From the NCBI GenBank assembly GCA_027886185.1, contig WOAB01000056.1, positions 8,804,001 through 8,868,000 of the forward strand: a stretch of DNA of 64,000 bases, read 5' to 3'. Positions 53,936 through 64,000 of the stretch are shown here, piece after piece. Position 1 is the stretch's first letter. Each line of letters opens with the position of its first letter. The stretch is from Rheum nobile. Its lineage: Eukaryota; Streptophyta; Magnoliopsida; Caryophyllales; Polygonaceae. Both the position numbers and the translations under genes were made by a program. The notes under the pieces were generated by a model that did not search any database, had not been told where the DNA came from, and saw only the letters and a program-made list of their open reading frames with translations.

Positions 53936-55506
53936 GTACACAAGCTAGCATTCAGAACCTGGAAAGACAATTTGGTCAAATCTCTCAAGTGGTGAATAAA
54001 CTGGACACGAAGGATTCTGATAAACTTCCATCTCAAATGGAAGTGAACCCGAATATTCGGAATGTCAGTGCTGTGACTTTGAGAAGTGGGAAGAAGCTTG
54101 AGGAAGATAGGTCTGAGGTCAACAAGGACGACCATGAGGATTTGGAGCAGAATAGTGACGGCGACCACCGCGAAAACGGCGACCGCCGCAAGACTCACGA
54201 CGCCCGCCGCGAAAGGGACGCTGCTCTCGACCTGGAAGAAAAAAATCACGGTGACCGCCATAACAATTATGGCGACCGCCGTGACGGTGAAACTTTTCTC
54301 GAAAATCCTGATGACATTCACGGCGACCGCCGCGAAACACACGGCGCCCGCCGCCCCTCTGATAGCGAAGTTGAAGCTAAGAAGGAGTATGTACCCCCGA
54401 TTTTTCTTGAGTGGAAGCTTGTTGCGCCATTCCCATCTGCTTTGAAGCGTACCAAGCCACTTGCGCAGGACAAGGACATGTTTGAGATGTTTAGAAACGT
54501 TGAGATCAACATGCCCCTCCTGAATTTAATCAAGTCTGTCCCTCGTTATTCCAAGTTCTTGAAGCAGATGTGCCCCACAAAGATAAATCAGGATAGAAAC
54601 AGCAAGAAGAAGGTCAAGGTCAGCGAACATGTCTCTGCTATTTTTCAGAAGCGCTTACCCAAGAAGTGTGGCGACCCAGGTATGTCCACCATCCCCGTTA
54701 CCATTGGAGGTACCAAGTTCAATAAAGCTATGTTAGATTTGGGTGCTTCCATAAATGTTTTACCTTCATCTCTTTGTGAATCCTTAGGATTAGGACCCAT
54801 GCATGCGACCAAAATTTTCATTCAGCTAGCTGATAGATCTAGTGTGCGGCCTATAAGGATAGTGGAGGATGTTTTGGTTAGGGTTGGTGATCTTAGTTTT
54901 CCTGCTGATTTCTATGTGCTTGATATGAAACATGATATGCATGTAGCCCTTATCCTATTAGGGAGACCCTTCCTGAAAACTGCAAACACCAAGATTAATG
55001 TGAGTACTGGTTCCTTGACTATGGAATTTGATGGCCAAACCATTAATTATAATATCTATGAAGCCATGAAATTCCCTTCTGATGGTCATTCTTTGTGTGC
55101 AATTGATGTACTTGAGCATGTGGTGCAAGATGTTTTTGATGAGGACCACCTAGATGACACACCACCTATTGTTGATTCTAGCTTGGATATTGCTATATCT
55201 ACTGACTTGCAGGAAGGTGTTGATGAGTGGGACGCTTGCTATAAGCTCCCTCCAGAGCTTCCAGGTAAATCACCTTTGCTGCTAACTCCGAGCGAGAGGC
55301 TCGTTCCATATTTGGTGCAGGTCCCTGAAGTCAAGGCTAAACACCCCCCTGATCGATCTAAGCATGGGGTAGACGTGACTAAGAAGGTCAAGATGGAGAA
55401 GTCGTTGAAGAAGAAGCATGGTCTAAGGTTCAAACATTTCCATGATTGGTTCAGGAAGGAGGTATGGATTAAGAAGGTTCCCAAAGAGCCTGACGATATG
55501 GATTGA
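53936..55506 (+). pseudogene. N3 gag C-terminal part and retropepsin, cut off by N4
   Basis: Begins in frame at the second GTACA copy (QASIQNLERQFGQISQVVNK), then the AVTLRSGKKLEED motif. A repetitive Asp/Arg/Gly stretch follows (GDRRKTHDARRERD...), encoded by CGGCGACCGCCG hairpin repeats at 54157-54355. The region VAPFPSALKRTKPLAQDKDM precedes an aspartic protease of the Athila type with LDLGASINVLPSSLCESLGL (D-L-G catalytic motif), FPADFYVLDMKHDMHVALIL and LLGRPFLKTANTKI. A basic ~100-residue tail ends at TGA 55504. An in-LTR ATG at 53851 is not a real start. No reverse transcriptase follows. Confidence 0.88.
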
Positions 55507-57046
55507 GGATTTGTGAGTAGTATGTCGAGCCAACGACATTAACCAAGGCGCTGCTCGGGAGGCAACCCGAGATTTGGTAGTTTATTTTCTTTCCCTTAGT
55601 CAATTTCTATTGTTTTTCTTTTAGTTTTTCCTTTCTGTGTTGAACTAACCTGCAGGAAACGAAAAAAAAAATGTTCACGGCGCCCGCCGTAAATGCTTCG
55701 CCAAGCAAGTTGGCTACGACCTAAAAACGGCGACCGCCGTTTAATTACGGCGACCGCCGCACCCTTCACGGCGACCGCCGCACTTTCTCAGGTAAAAAAA
55801 AAATCTAAAAAAATGGGCCTCGAAAAAAACCTTAAACGGGGAGCAAAAGACGAAAATAAGATACCCCGAAAAGACCTTAAACGGGGAGAAAAAGTCAAAA
55901 AAAAATAAAAAAAAAATTACCCAGCTGTCCAGATTCTCCACGGAGAGGTGCGCATAATGTTGCTAACGGAAGATTACATTCACCCTACTTTTACTTGGCA
56001 ATGTTGATGGCCCTGCAGTCGACAGCTGGAGAGGAGGTACACCAGGACCCAACCACGACGACATCTGGGCCCATTTTTGAAGGCCATGCAACCCCGTTCC
56101 CTTGATTGACCACTATTCACCAGAGTGGTTTCTTATGGTTGCATGGTAGGAGTTGATGGAGTTGAAGGCCGTGCAGCCCTGATTTCCTACATCACCACCG
56201 CACTTCACATTGGTTTCCTATGGTTGCACGGTATATGAAGGTTATAGCGTTGATGTAGACATCCAGGACATGAACTTTTCTGACTACACCGCCAGCAACA
56301 AGGAAGTGTCCAAGCCAACTCGGCAACGTTGTGAGTTATTTTTTGCTTTTCCCTATGCTTTATTCTTTTGTCTTTCATTACATTGAGGACAATGCAATGT
56401 TTAAGCATGGGGTGGGGTTTTATACTTGCTACGCTGCTGAGGAGAAAAATGAAAAAAAAAATGAAAAGAGCCAAAAAAATTGAAAAAGGCTATCATAAAA
56501 ATCCTGGGATAGGTCGAAAACCCGAAAGGGCGGCCTAGGCAATAAGCAGGTGGCTTGGACCAGCATTAGGCTGGGGTAATATGAGGTCAAGAGTGACGTG
56601 AGCTTATGTGAGTACATCTATTGGAAAATGAAATGAGTGGCTTGGTGAAAACCCGAAAGGGCGCCTTGGCAAAATGAGCGAAAAGAAGAAGAGTGATTTT
56701 AGGATTTCTCATTGTTCTTGGCGAGGCGTCATAAGAAGAGGAGTCAAAGAAGGATTGTCGGGTAGGTCACTCTGGGAGACATAAGGAGCAATAGATGGAG
56801 GCTAGGATTAGAGGTCACTCACACTATTGGATGTCCGGGTTTAGCTTGGGGGAAGTACTATGCTTGCCCCTTAAGCTTGTTGAGTTGTGGATGTGTTGTG
56901 AATGAGATTGGTGCTAGGAGCTTGGCATGGGTTAGGTGACTCTTAGTTGGAGGATATGCTTCCTGAGATCTTGGATACTACATTGGAGGAGTAGACTCTT
57001 TATTAGTTTACTCGAGGACGAGCAAAGGTCTAAGCATGGGGTGGTT
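55507..57046 (+). other. N3 conserved noncoding 3' domain
   Basis: Contains stem-loops TGTCG/CGACA (55523-55527, 55534-55538) and CTCGGG/CCCGAG (55554-55559, 55566-55571). A cluster of CGGCGACCGCCG-type hairpins lies at 55676-55786 in untranslated sequence. Next are an internal PPT-like motif (~56380-56415), CCCGAAAGGG hairpins at 56521-56530 and 56652-56661, and the terminal PPT-like motif (~57011-57046) next to the LTR. Order and spacing match N1, N2 and N4. Confidence 0.8.
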
Positions 57047-58414
57047 TGATAAGCACTACTTTGTAGGGTTTAAGTAAGAGTTATTAGAGGTTTTATTGGT
57101 GCCATTCGGGTAGATTTAGACACATTCATGTGCATGGCGTGTGGGGGCGAAGTTTGGTAATTAATTAAAAGCCACGTGATTGCCGGGATCGGATTGGATG
57201 AAATTAGGCCCAAGTGAATAAAGGCCCATGAATTAGACACGTGAAATGCCGAAGAATTGAAAGTGGGCATGTGTTTGCTGAAGATGGGCCGTGATAAGGA
57301 GAGGCCCACGTGAAAGCTGATGCCCGCTCCGCGTAAAATTGGAAGCAGCGAAATGAATTGGAGGATGATGAAAGTGCATGACGTCAGCGAGCAATTGGAA
57401 GATGCAATGGGCCGCGTTTTGCTGCCGAGATGGTGTGGGCCATCACGTGATGCCGAGCAGCTACTGAACGCGAGATTCAAGGCCGAGAATGTGGGATTAA
57501 TTTCCTTGCTTTTGTTTGTTTATTATTTTATTATTATTTTATTAATTCGTTTTAGGTTAATTTAGATTTTATTTCCTTTAGTATATTAGGGTAGAGAAAA
57601 GGCTTTTTGCCAATCTATCATCTTTTTCTTTGAACCCTAATTTCTCTTTACGTATTTGCTATGAAGAACTAAGTCCCCTTGGCTTAGTTAGACGCTGAAG
57701 TTTTCGTTTGGATTAAGTTGTGAGATTCTTGTTCTTAATCTATTGCATGGTTTTTATCTTTCTCTTGCTTAAGTTGTTTATGATTGATATTGATAATCTC
57801 TATTTGGACGCAACTAGGGTTTATTGTTATTGATTAATTGCTAGATCTAGATTGTTACTGGTTGAGCATATCTATTTCAGAGTAGCAACTGCATCGTACT
57901 AGTATCTGGTTGTGCTAGTCTTATGCAGAAGAGAATTGATTTACATTCTAGGATAAAAGCTGGTTGTTTTATGCTAGAATTGTATCCAACTATATTCCTA
58001 TCCGTAAAGCTGCTGTTAAACTGAATCTTGATAGTTTCAGGGTTGTTTAATCAGTTAGTGCTAATAGTATCTGGTTGTGCTATTAGTTATATCTGAAAAT
58101 GAATTGGAATCACCATTGCATGAGATTTTGAATGAGTATCTATGATCAACTTGTCATACGAATAGTGGATGTTGTTTGACTAAGTGCTTTTCCCATCACT
58201 GATTTCAAAACTCTTTCGCTTGTTTACTTTTGCATGCTTAGTTACTTAAAACAAACAAAAACCCCATTTGGTTACTTTGGTTTGACGCATAACTTGCATA
58301 TTAAGATAGATATGTCTCCCTGTGGATTTGACCCGTACTTACCTAGGACTACGGTTTAGGGTTTATTTGGATATTTTACATAGCAGTTTTTAGAACGACA
58401 AAAACTTGTTATCA
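57047..58414 (+). repeat. N3 3' LTR
   Basis: 1,368 bp, preceded by AGCATGGGGTGGTT (polypurine tract) and followed by the target repeat ATAAT. Confidence 0.96.
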
Positions 58415-58419
58415 ATAAT

Positions 58420-58798
58420 CATTAAAAGTGTGTATATATTTTGTATTAATGTGTATACAGTGATGGATCTAGAAATTTATTGAAGGGGTGATTTTAATTT
58501 CATATATTTTTTATTTTATAAATTGATATTTATATTAATATTTTAAAACTAAAAAACTTATGAGATCCATCTTTTGAAGTTACTTTGATTAATTCATGTA
58601 ATATATACTCTATTTTTTAGCGTTTTTAAAAATTATTTAAATAATGTAAGCTTTCCAATTTTTGTTTTTAATAAAAACTAAAAAATGAAATAAAAAATAA
58701 AAGAGAAATAAACATGTTTAATAAACATCAAGATTTTAATACGACAATTATGACTCAATTTGTTTTAACAAAAATAGAAAAAAGAAGGATTGGGGGGA
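58420..58798. other. AT-rich spacer before tandem array
   Basis: AT-rich DNA following the N3 target site. A CAGTGATGGATCTAGAAATT stretch at 58459 resembles ends of plant DNA transposons, but no partner end was found. Confidence 0.4.
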
Positions 58799-61700
58799 GG
58801 GATTGATCAAAGGAGTAGTATAGAAGATTATCCATATTTATGAAGTAGATGAAAAATTTTGGATACTCAATACATATACTACGATTTTGGATAAAAGGCA
58901 CAATTTTTTCCATCCAACATTGGATTACTTTGATTTCCACCAAAATATTGTTTTGAATTTTCAGTCTCTGAGTTCTACCATATAGGATTTAATGACATGT
59001 GAAAATAAAGAGTTGATCTTTATCTATCTCTTCTCCTCACATACTACAATTAATTACAAAATAGATCCGGAGTCGTTCAGAATGGTCCAAAGTCTGCTTG
59101 GATTTGATTGGAACTGATGTAGTCAGATACATGAGAGGTGGATCTCTCTCATTCTCCTACATTTGATGGGGTTGCTAGATGAGCAGACATTTTGTTTGAG
59201 ATGTCGAAATCTTAAATATATACCACTTTGTCGATCCAGTAACACAAACCATAAGTTATTCAATGACTGGAACACTGAAGATGTAACAATGTTTCAACAT
59301 AAAATAATTAGTACATGAGTGTGAGATACAAAAGCTTACATGTCCTTTAGAGGTAGTCAGATACACGATAGGTGGAGTGAGCTCGCTATACAACCCATTT
59401 ATAACTTTTGAAGAATACTTTGATGGTTTCAACGGTTTAATTAACGACATTTTAAAACCATTGATCAAAGGGGTCGTAGATAAGCTTATCCATATTTATG
59501 AATTAGATGACAAGCCTTGGATACTCAATAAATATACAATGATTGTGAATAAAGGGCACAACAACTTTTTTCGTCCGTCATTGGATCACTTTGATCCCTG
59601 CCCAAAAATTGTTTCAAATTTTTAGTTTCTCAGTTCCATCTTATAAGATTTAATGACATGTTTGAATAAAGAGTTGCTCTTTATCTATCCCTTTTCCTCA
59701 CACACTACAACGCTCTTAAAAGTGGATCCGGAGTCGTTCAAAATAGTCTGAAGTCTGCTTGGATTCGATTGGAACCGATGTAGTTAGATATATGAGAGGT
59801 GGATCTCCCTCATTCTCCTACATTTGATGGGGTTGCTGGGTGACAGACATTTTGTTTGAGATGTCGAAAGTTTAAATATATACCATTTTGTTATCTAGTA
59901 AGACAAACCATAAGTTATTCAATGACTGGAACACTGAAGATGTAACAATGTTTCAACATAAAATAATTAGTACATGAGTGTGAGATACAAAAGCTTACAT
60001 GTCCTTTAGAGATAGTCAGATACACGATAGGTGGAGTGAGCTCGCTATACAACCCATTTATAACTTTTGAAGAATACTTTGATGGTTTCAACGGTTTAAT
60101 TAACGACATTTTAAAACCATTGATCAAAGGGGTCGTAGATAAGCTTATCCATATTTATGAATTAGATGACAAGCCTTGGATACTCAATAAATATACAATG
60201 ATTGTGAATAAAGGGCACAATAACTTTTTTCGTCCGTCATTGGATCACTTTGATCCCTGCCTAAAAATTGTTTCAAATTTTTAGTTTCTCAGTTCCATCG
60301 TATAAGATTTAATGACATATGTGAATAAAAAGTTGCTCTTTATATATCCCTTCTCCTCACACACTACAACGTTCCTAAAAGTGGATCCGGAGTCGATCAA
60401 AATAGTCTGAAGTCTGCTTGGATTCGATTGGAACCGAAGTAGTTAGATACATGAGAGGTGGATCTCTCTCATTCTCCTACATTTGATGGGGTTGCTGGGT
60501 GACAGACATTTTGTTTGAGATGTCGAAAGCTTAAATATATATCAATTTGTCTATCCAGTAAGACAAATCATAAGTTAAGACTGTAACACTAAAGAAGTAA
60601 CAATGATTAGTATGTGAATGTAAGAAACAAAAACTTACATGCCATTTACAGGTAGTCAGATACACGAGAGGTGGAGTGAGCTTTCTATGCAACCCATTTA
60701 CAACTTTTGAAGAATACGTTGATGGTTTCAACGGTTTAAATGATGTCAGTTTAATACCTTTGATCAAAGGGGTAGTATATAAGCTTATCTATATTTATGA
60801 AGTAGATGAAAAATCTTGGATACTCAATTAATATACTACGATTTTGGATAAAAGGCACAACAACTTTTTTCATCCAACATTGGATCACTTTGATCTCTAC
60901 CAATACATTGTTTTGAATTTTCAGTCTCTGAGTTCTATCGTATAGGATTTAATGACATCTGAAAATAAATAGTTTCTCTTTATCTATCCCTCCTCCTCAC
61001 ATACTACAATTGTTTTCAAAGTGGATCCGGAGTTGTCCGGAGTCGTTCAGAATGGTCCAAAGTCTGTTTGGATTCGATTGGAACCGATGTAGTCAAATAC
61101 ATGAGAGGTGGATCTCCCTCATTCTCCTACATTTGATGGGGTTGCTAGATGTGCAGATATTTTGTTTGAGATGTCGAAATCTTAAATATATATATATCAC
61201 TTTGTCGATCTAGTAACACAAAACATAAGTTATTCAATGATTGGAACACTGAAGATGCAACAATGTTTCAACATCAAATAATTAATACGTGAGTGTGAGA
61301 TACAAAAGCTTACATGTCCTTTAGAGGTAGTCAGATACACGAGAGGTGGAGTGAGCTCGCTATACAACCCATTTACAACTTTTGAAAAATATTTTGATGG
61401 TTTCAACAGTTTAATTGACGACATTTTAAAACCATTGATCAAATGGGTCGTAGATAAGCTTATCCATATTTATGAATTAGATGACAAGCCTTGGATACTC
61501 AATAAATATACAATGATTGTGAATAAAGGGCACAACAACTTTTTCCGTCCGTCATTGGATCACTTTGATCCATGCCAAAAAAATGTTTCAAATTTTTAGT
61601 TTCTTAGTTCCATCGTATAGGATTTAATGACATGTGTGAATAAAGAGTTACTCTTTATCTATCTCTTCTCCTCACACACTACAACGTTCTTCAAAGTGGA

Positions 61701-62936
61701 TCCAAAGTCGTCCGGAGTCGTTCAAAATAGTCTGAAATCTGCTTGGATTCGATTGGAACCGAGGTAGTTAGATACATGAGAGGTGGATCTCCCTCATTCT
61801 CCTACATTTGATGGGTTTGCTGGATGACAAACATTTTGTTTGATATGTCGAAAGCTTAAATATATATTACTTTGTCTATCCAGTAAAACAAACCATAAGT
61901 TATTCAATTACTGGAACACTGGATAAACAACAACGATTAGTATGTGAATGTGAGAAACAAAAACTTACATGTCCTTTAGAGGTAGTCAGATACACGAGAG
62001 GTGAAGTGAGATTGCTATGTAGCCCATTTACAACTTTTGAAGAATACGTTGATGGTTTTAACGGTTTAAATGATGGTAGTTTAATACCTTTGACCAAAGG
62101 GGTAGTAGATAAGCTTATCCATATTTATGAAGTAGATGACAAATCTTAGATACTCAATAAATATACTACGATTTTGGATAAAAGGCACAACTTTTTCCAT
62201 CCAACATTGGATCACTTTGATCTCCACCAAAACATTGTTTCGAATTTTCAATCTCTGAATTCTACCGTATAGGATTTAATGACATGTGAAAATAAAGAGT
62301 TCCTTTTTATCTATCCCTCCTCCTCACATACTACAATTTTTTCCAAAGTGGATCGGGAGTCGTTCAGAATGGTCCAAATCTGCTTAGATTCAATTGGAAC
62401 CGATGTAGTCAGATACATGAGAGATGGATTTCCCTCATTCTCCTACATTTGATGGGGTTGCTGGATGTGCAGACATTTTGTTTGATATGTCAAAATCTTA
62501 AATATATACCACTTTGTCGATCCAGTAACACAAACCATAAGTTATTCAATGACTGGAACATTAGAGAAGCAACAACGTTTCAACATCAGGTAATTAGTAC
62601 GTGAGTGTGAGAAACAAAAGCTTACAAGTCCTTTAGAGGTAGTCAGATACACGAGAGGTGGAGTGAGCTTGCTATACAACTCATTTACAACTTTTGAAGA
62701 ATACTTTGATGGTTTCAACAGTTTAATTGACGAAGTTTTAAAACCATTGATCAAAGGGGTAGTAGATATGCCTATCCATATTTATGAATTAGATGACAAG
62801 CCTTGGGTACTCAATAAATATACAATGATTGTGAATAAAGGGCACAAGAACTTTTTCCGTCCGACATTGGATCACTTTGATCCCCACCAAAACATTGTTT
62901 CGAATTTTCACTCTCTGAGTTCCACCGTATAGAATT
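58799..62936 (+). repeat. Tandem array of ~650-bp units, two alternating subtypes
   Basis: A GTGGATCCGG-like anchor recurs at about 59062, 59722, 60381, 61021, 61696 and 62348 (spacing 640-675 bp). Before the first anchor is a partial unit from ~58799. Each unit has an exon-like open segment (EVVRYTRGGVSSLYNPF..., FDGFNGLINDILKPLIKGVV, DKLIHIYELDDKPW) after a CTTTAG acceptor-like site. Subtype A segments are open for 82-89 codons from ATG 59377, 60036, 61351 and 62663. Subtype B segments (58799, ~60660, ~61985) have diverged start and end and stops. The order is B-A-A-B-A-B-A. The two adjacent A units (59377 and 60036) differ by one residue over 82. The protein family was not recognised. Confidence 0.88.
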
Positions 62937-63374
62937 TAATGACATGTGGGAATACTACTATTCAATCAACATTCGGGATCAAAATGTTCAATTGCATGGA
63001 CACGGTTTGTACTTCATCACAATGTCGCCGCCTTAGATATGCTCCCGCAATTATGATAGAGATTATGGAGAAAGTGGATTTTGTATGTCGTGTAAGCAAT
63101 GCAAAAGATCACTATAGAAAGTATGGAGTTGAAGTGGAAAAAAATACTGTGGTACGGGGGTGGAAGTCTAACTATGGTGAATGGCTTAAATATTGGAAAT
63201 CTAACTGTCGTAATTCAAGATTCAACGAACAAGGTGAAGCGTAAAGTAAATGTAGCTCCTCCTTGGCCAGAATCGTATTGGGGGGTATTCTTGGGGCATC
63301 GGGGCACTAGCGACCTCGTATTGATTTTGTGTCAAGCTCCGCGGGCCAAGGTATGGGCATTGGAGGTTGTCTAG
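62937..63374 (+). pseudogene. Possible further coding sequence downstream of the array, not recognised
   Basis: Coding-like stretches continue past the last unit in shifting frames (for example WEYYYSINIRDQNVQLHGHG at ~62946 and IMIEIMEKVDFVCRVSNAKD at ~63050), followed by stops. It may be the downstream part of the gene from which the repeated segment came. No domain was assigned. Confidence 0.35.
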
Positions 63375-64000
63375 TTCTTCTAAAGTTATAATTTCTAAAT
63401 TTTTCGAGAGCGTTTAGGGTGAAAGCCGAGGTTGTAGCAATTGTAGGACTGTAAGGAAAGTGTGTTTCAAAATACACAACATCCCCTATTGATAAATATA
63501 TCACCAGATTCAATATCAAAGAGATTCCAGCCTCTCTTGCCACAAGGATAACCAACAAAGTTGCACTTCCCTACTCCTTTCAGCAAATTTGTCTTTATCT
63601 CGGGATAATTTAAAAGAAAAGCATAAGCAACCAGAGACCCAAAAATAACTATAGTTTGGCACTATACCGTACAGAATCTCGAACGAAGTCTTGCCCTGAA
63701 GGGTAGCTAAATTAGTCTGATTGATCAAATAGAAAGTTGTAAGGACACATTCTCCCCAGAAAGAGACAGGAAGATGTGCTTGAAAATGAAGAACTCTTGC
63801 CACGTTAAGGGTGTGTTTGTGCTTGCGTTCAATCCTCTCATTTTGCTGAGGAGTGTAGACACGAGAGGTTTCTAATAGCACACCCGTTTCAGCAAAGTAA
63901 GAATGTAGTGGAAGAAATTTTGTGCCATTGTCGGCCCTAATACTCTAAACCTGCTTGCAAAATTGAAGCTGAATTATTGCACAATAATTCTTAGTAGAGA
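63375..64000 (-). pseudogene. K3: Ty1/copia integrase fragment, continues beyond window
   Basis: The minus strand from 64000 reads ADNGTKFLPLHSYFAETG (catalytic DNG), YTPQQNERIERKHKHTLNVA (catalytic Glu region), LPVSFWGECVLTTFYLINQT and FEILYGIVPNYSYFWVSGCL. After frameshifts it continues CNFVGYPCGKRGWNLFDIES and DVVYFETHFPYSP, the integrase C-terminal block. Reverse transcriptase is not reached before similarity ends at ~63375. No LTR is in the window. Confidence 0.85.

Larger units (their letters stand above)
45883..58414 (+). mobile_element. N3: non-autonomous Athila-type retrotransposon containing N4
   Basis: Complete element with 1,368-bp LTRs at 45883-47250 and 57047-58414 and an exact target duplication ATAAT (45878-45882 and 58415-58419). 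Interior: tRNA-Asp primer site, a gag-protease frame split by N4 (47675-53935), then the conserved noncoding 3' domain. Without N4 it is about 6.3 kb and encodes no polymerase or integrase. LTRs differ at roughly thirty positions by eye, more than those of N4, consistent with N3 being older. Confidence 0.96.

Noticed and set aside
59256..62754. Series of 65-78-codon minus-strand frames (MINGFKMSLIKPLKPSKYSS type)
   Set aside because: Antisense shadows of the exon-like plus-strand segment in each tandem unit; the plus frame is longer and has the better edge.
58799..62936. CRISPR array or centromeric satellite
   Set aside because: Units are ~650 bp, diverged, few in number and contain exon-like open segments; plant nuclear context.

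Overview
This window is nuclear DNA of a flowering plant, probably a eudicot. The evidence is small auxin-up RNA (SAUR) genes, a DUF1985 gene fragment, a captured PHT1 phosphate-transporter fragment, and plant-type Ty3/gypsy (Athila and Tat lineages) and Ty1/copia retrotransposons. Most of the 64 kb is nested transposable elements. Only two short genes look potentially intact: a SAUR at 40935-41351 (minus) and a two-membrane-segment mini-protein at 44451-44633 (minus).

Layout. 1-4948: a non-autonomous Athila-type element (here N1, minus, 3' LTR cut by the window edge), inserted into a decayed DUF1985 gene (4949-6748, minus). 6749-12249: AT-rich DNA, an old Athila-type LTR holding a hAT-type MITE (8643-8982), relics of a SAUR gene pair, and a complete 502-bp TRIM with TSD GATGA (11629-12130). 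12250-28020: a Tat-lineage gypsy element (T1, minus) with broken gag-pol and a four-exon antisense gene on the plus strand. T1 is split at its gag by a second non-autonomous Athila-type element (N2, 19710-26367, TSD GTCCT). 28021-31235: the 5' part of a copia element (K1). 31832-40287: a copia element (K2), itself carrying a 2,025-bp solo LTR (33144-35168, TSD CAGAG) with the PHT1 fragment. 40288-44900: hAT BED-finger relic, SAUR gene, SAUR relics and the mini-protein gene. 45883-58414: a third non-autonomous Athila-type element (N3, TSD ATAAT). N3 is interrupted inside its gag by a fourth (N4, 47675-53935, TSD GTACA), which carries another hAT MITE (51258-51743). 58799-62936: a tandem array of ~650-bp units in two subtypes. 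63375-64000: a copia integrase fragment (K3).

The most interesting theme is the N1-N4 family. All four have a tRNA-Asp primer site, LTRs of ~1.4-1.6 kb and only a gag(-protease) frame; none has reverse transcriptase or integrase. They share a long noncoding 3' domain with two stem-loops just after the stop codon (one showing compensatory changes), a pair of CCCGAAAGGG hairpins ~130 nt apart, and two copies of a polypurine-tract-like motif. In addition, N1, N2, N3 and the old LTR at 8316 each carry their own short GC-rich hairpin repeat; its copy number differs between the two LTRs of N1 and of N2. This looks like a cis-acting RNA toolkit kept by elements that must be copied by another element's enzymes.

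The host DNA appears to have been a tandemly duplicated unit of convergent SAUR genes (relics near 10150-12249, 31240-41720 and 42250-44000), into which the retrotransposons inserted. All calls come from reading the sequence by eye; no database search was run, and divergence counts are approximate.
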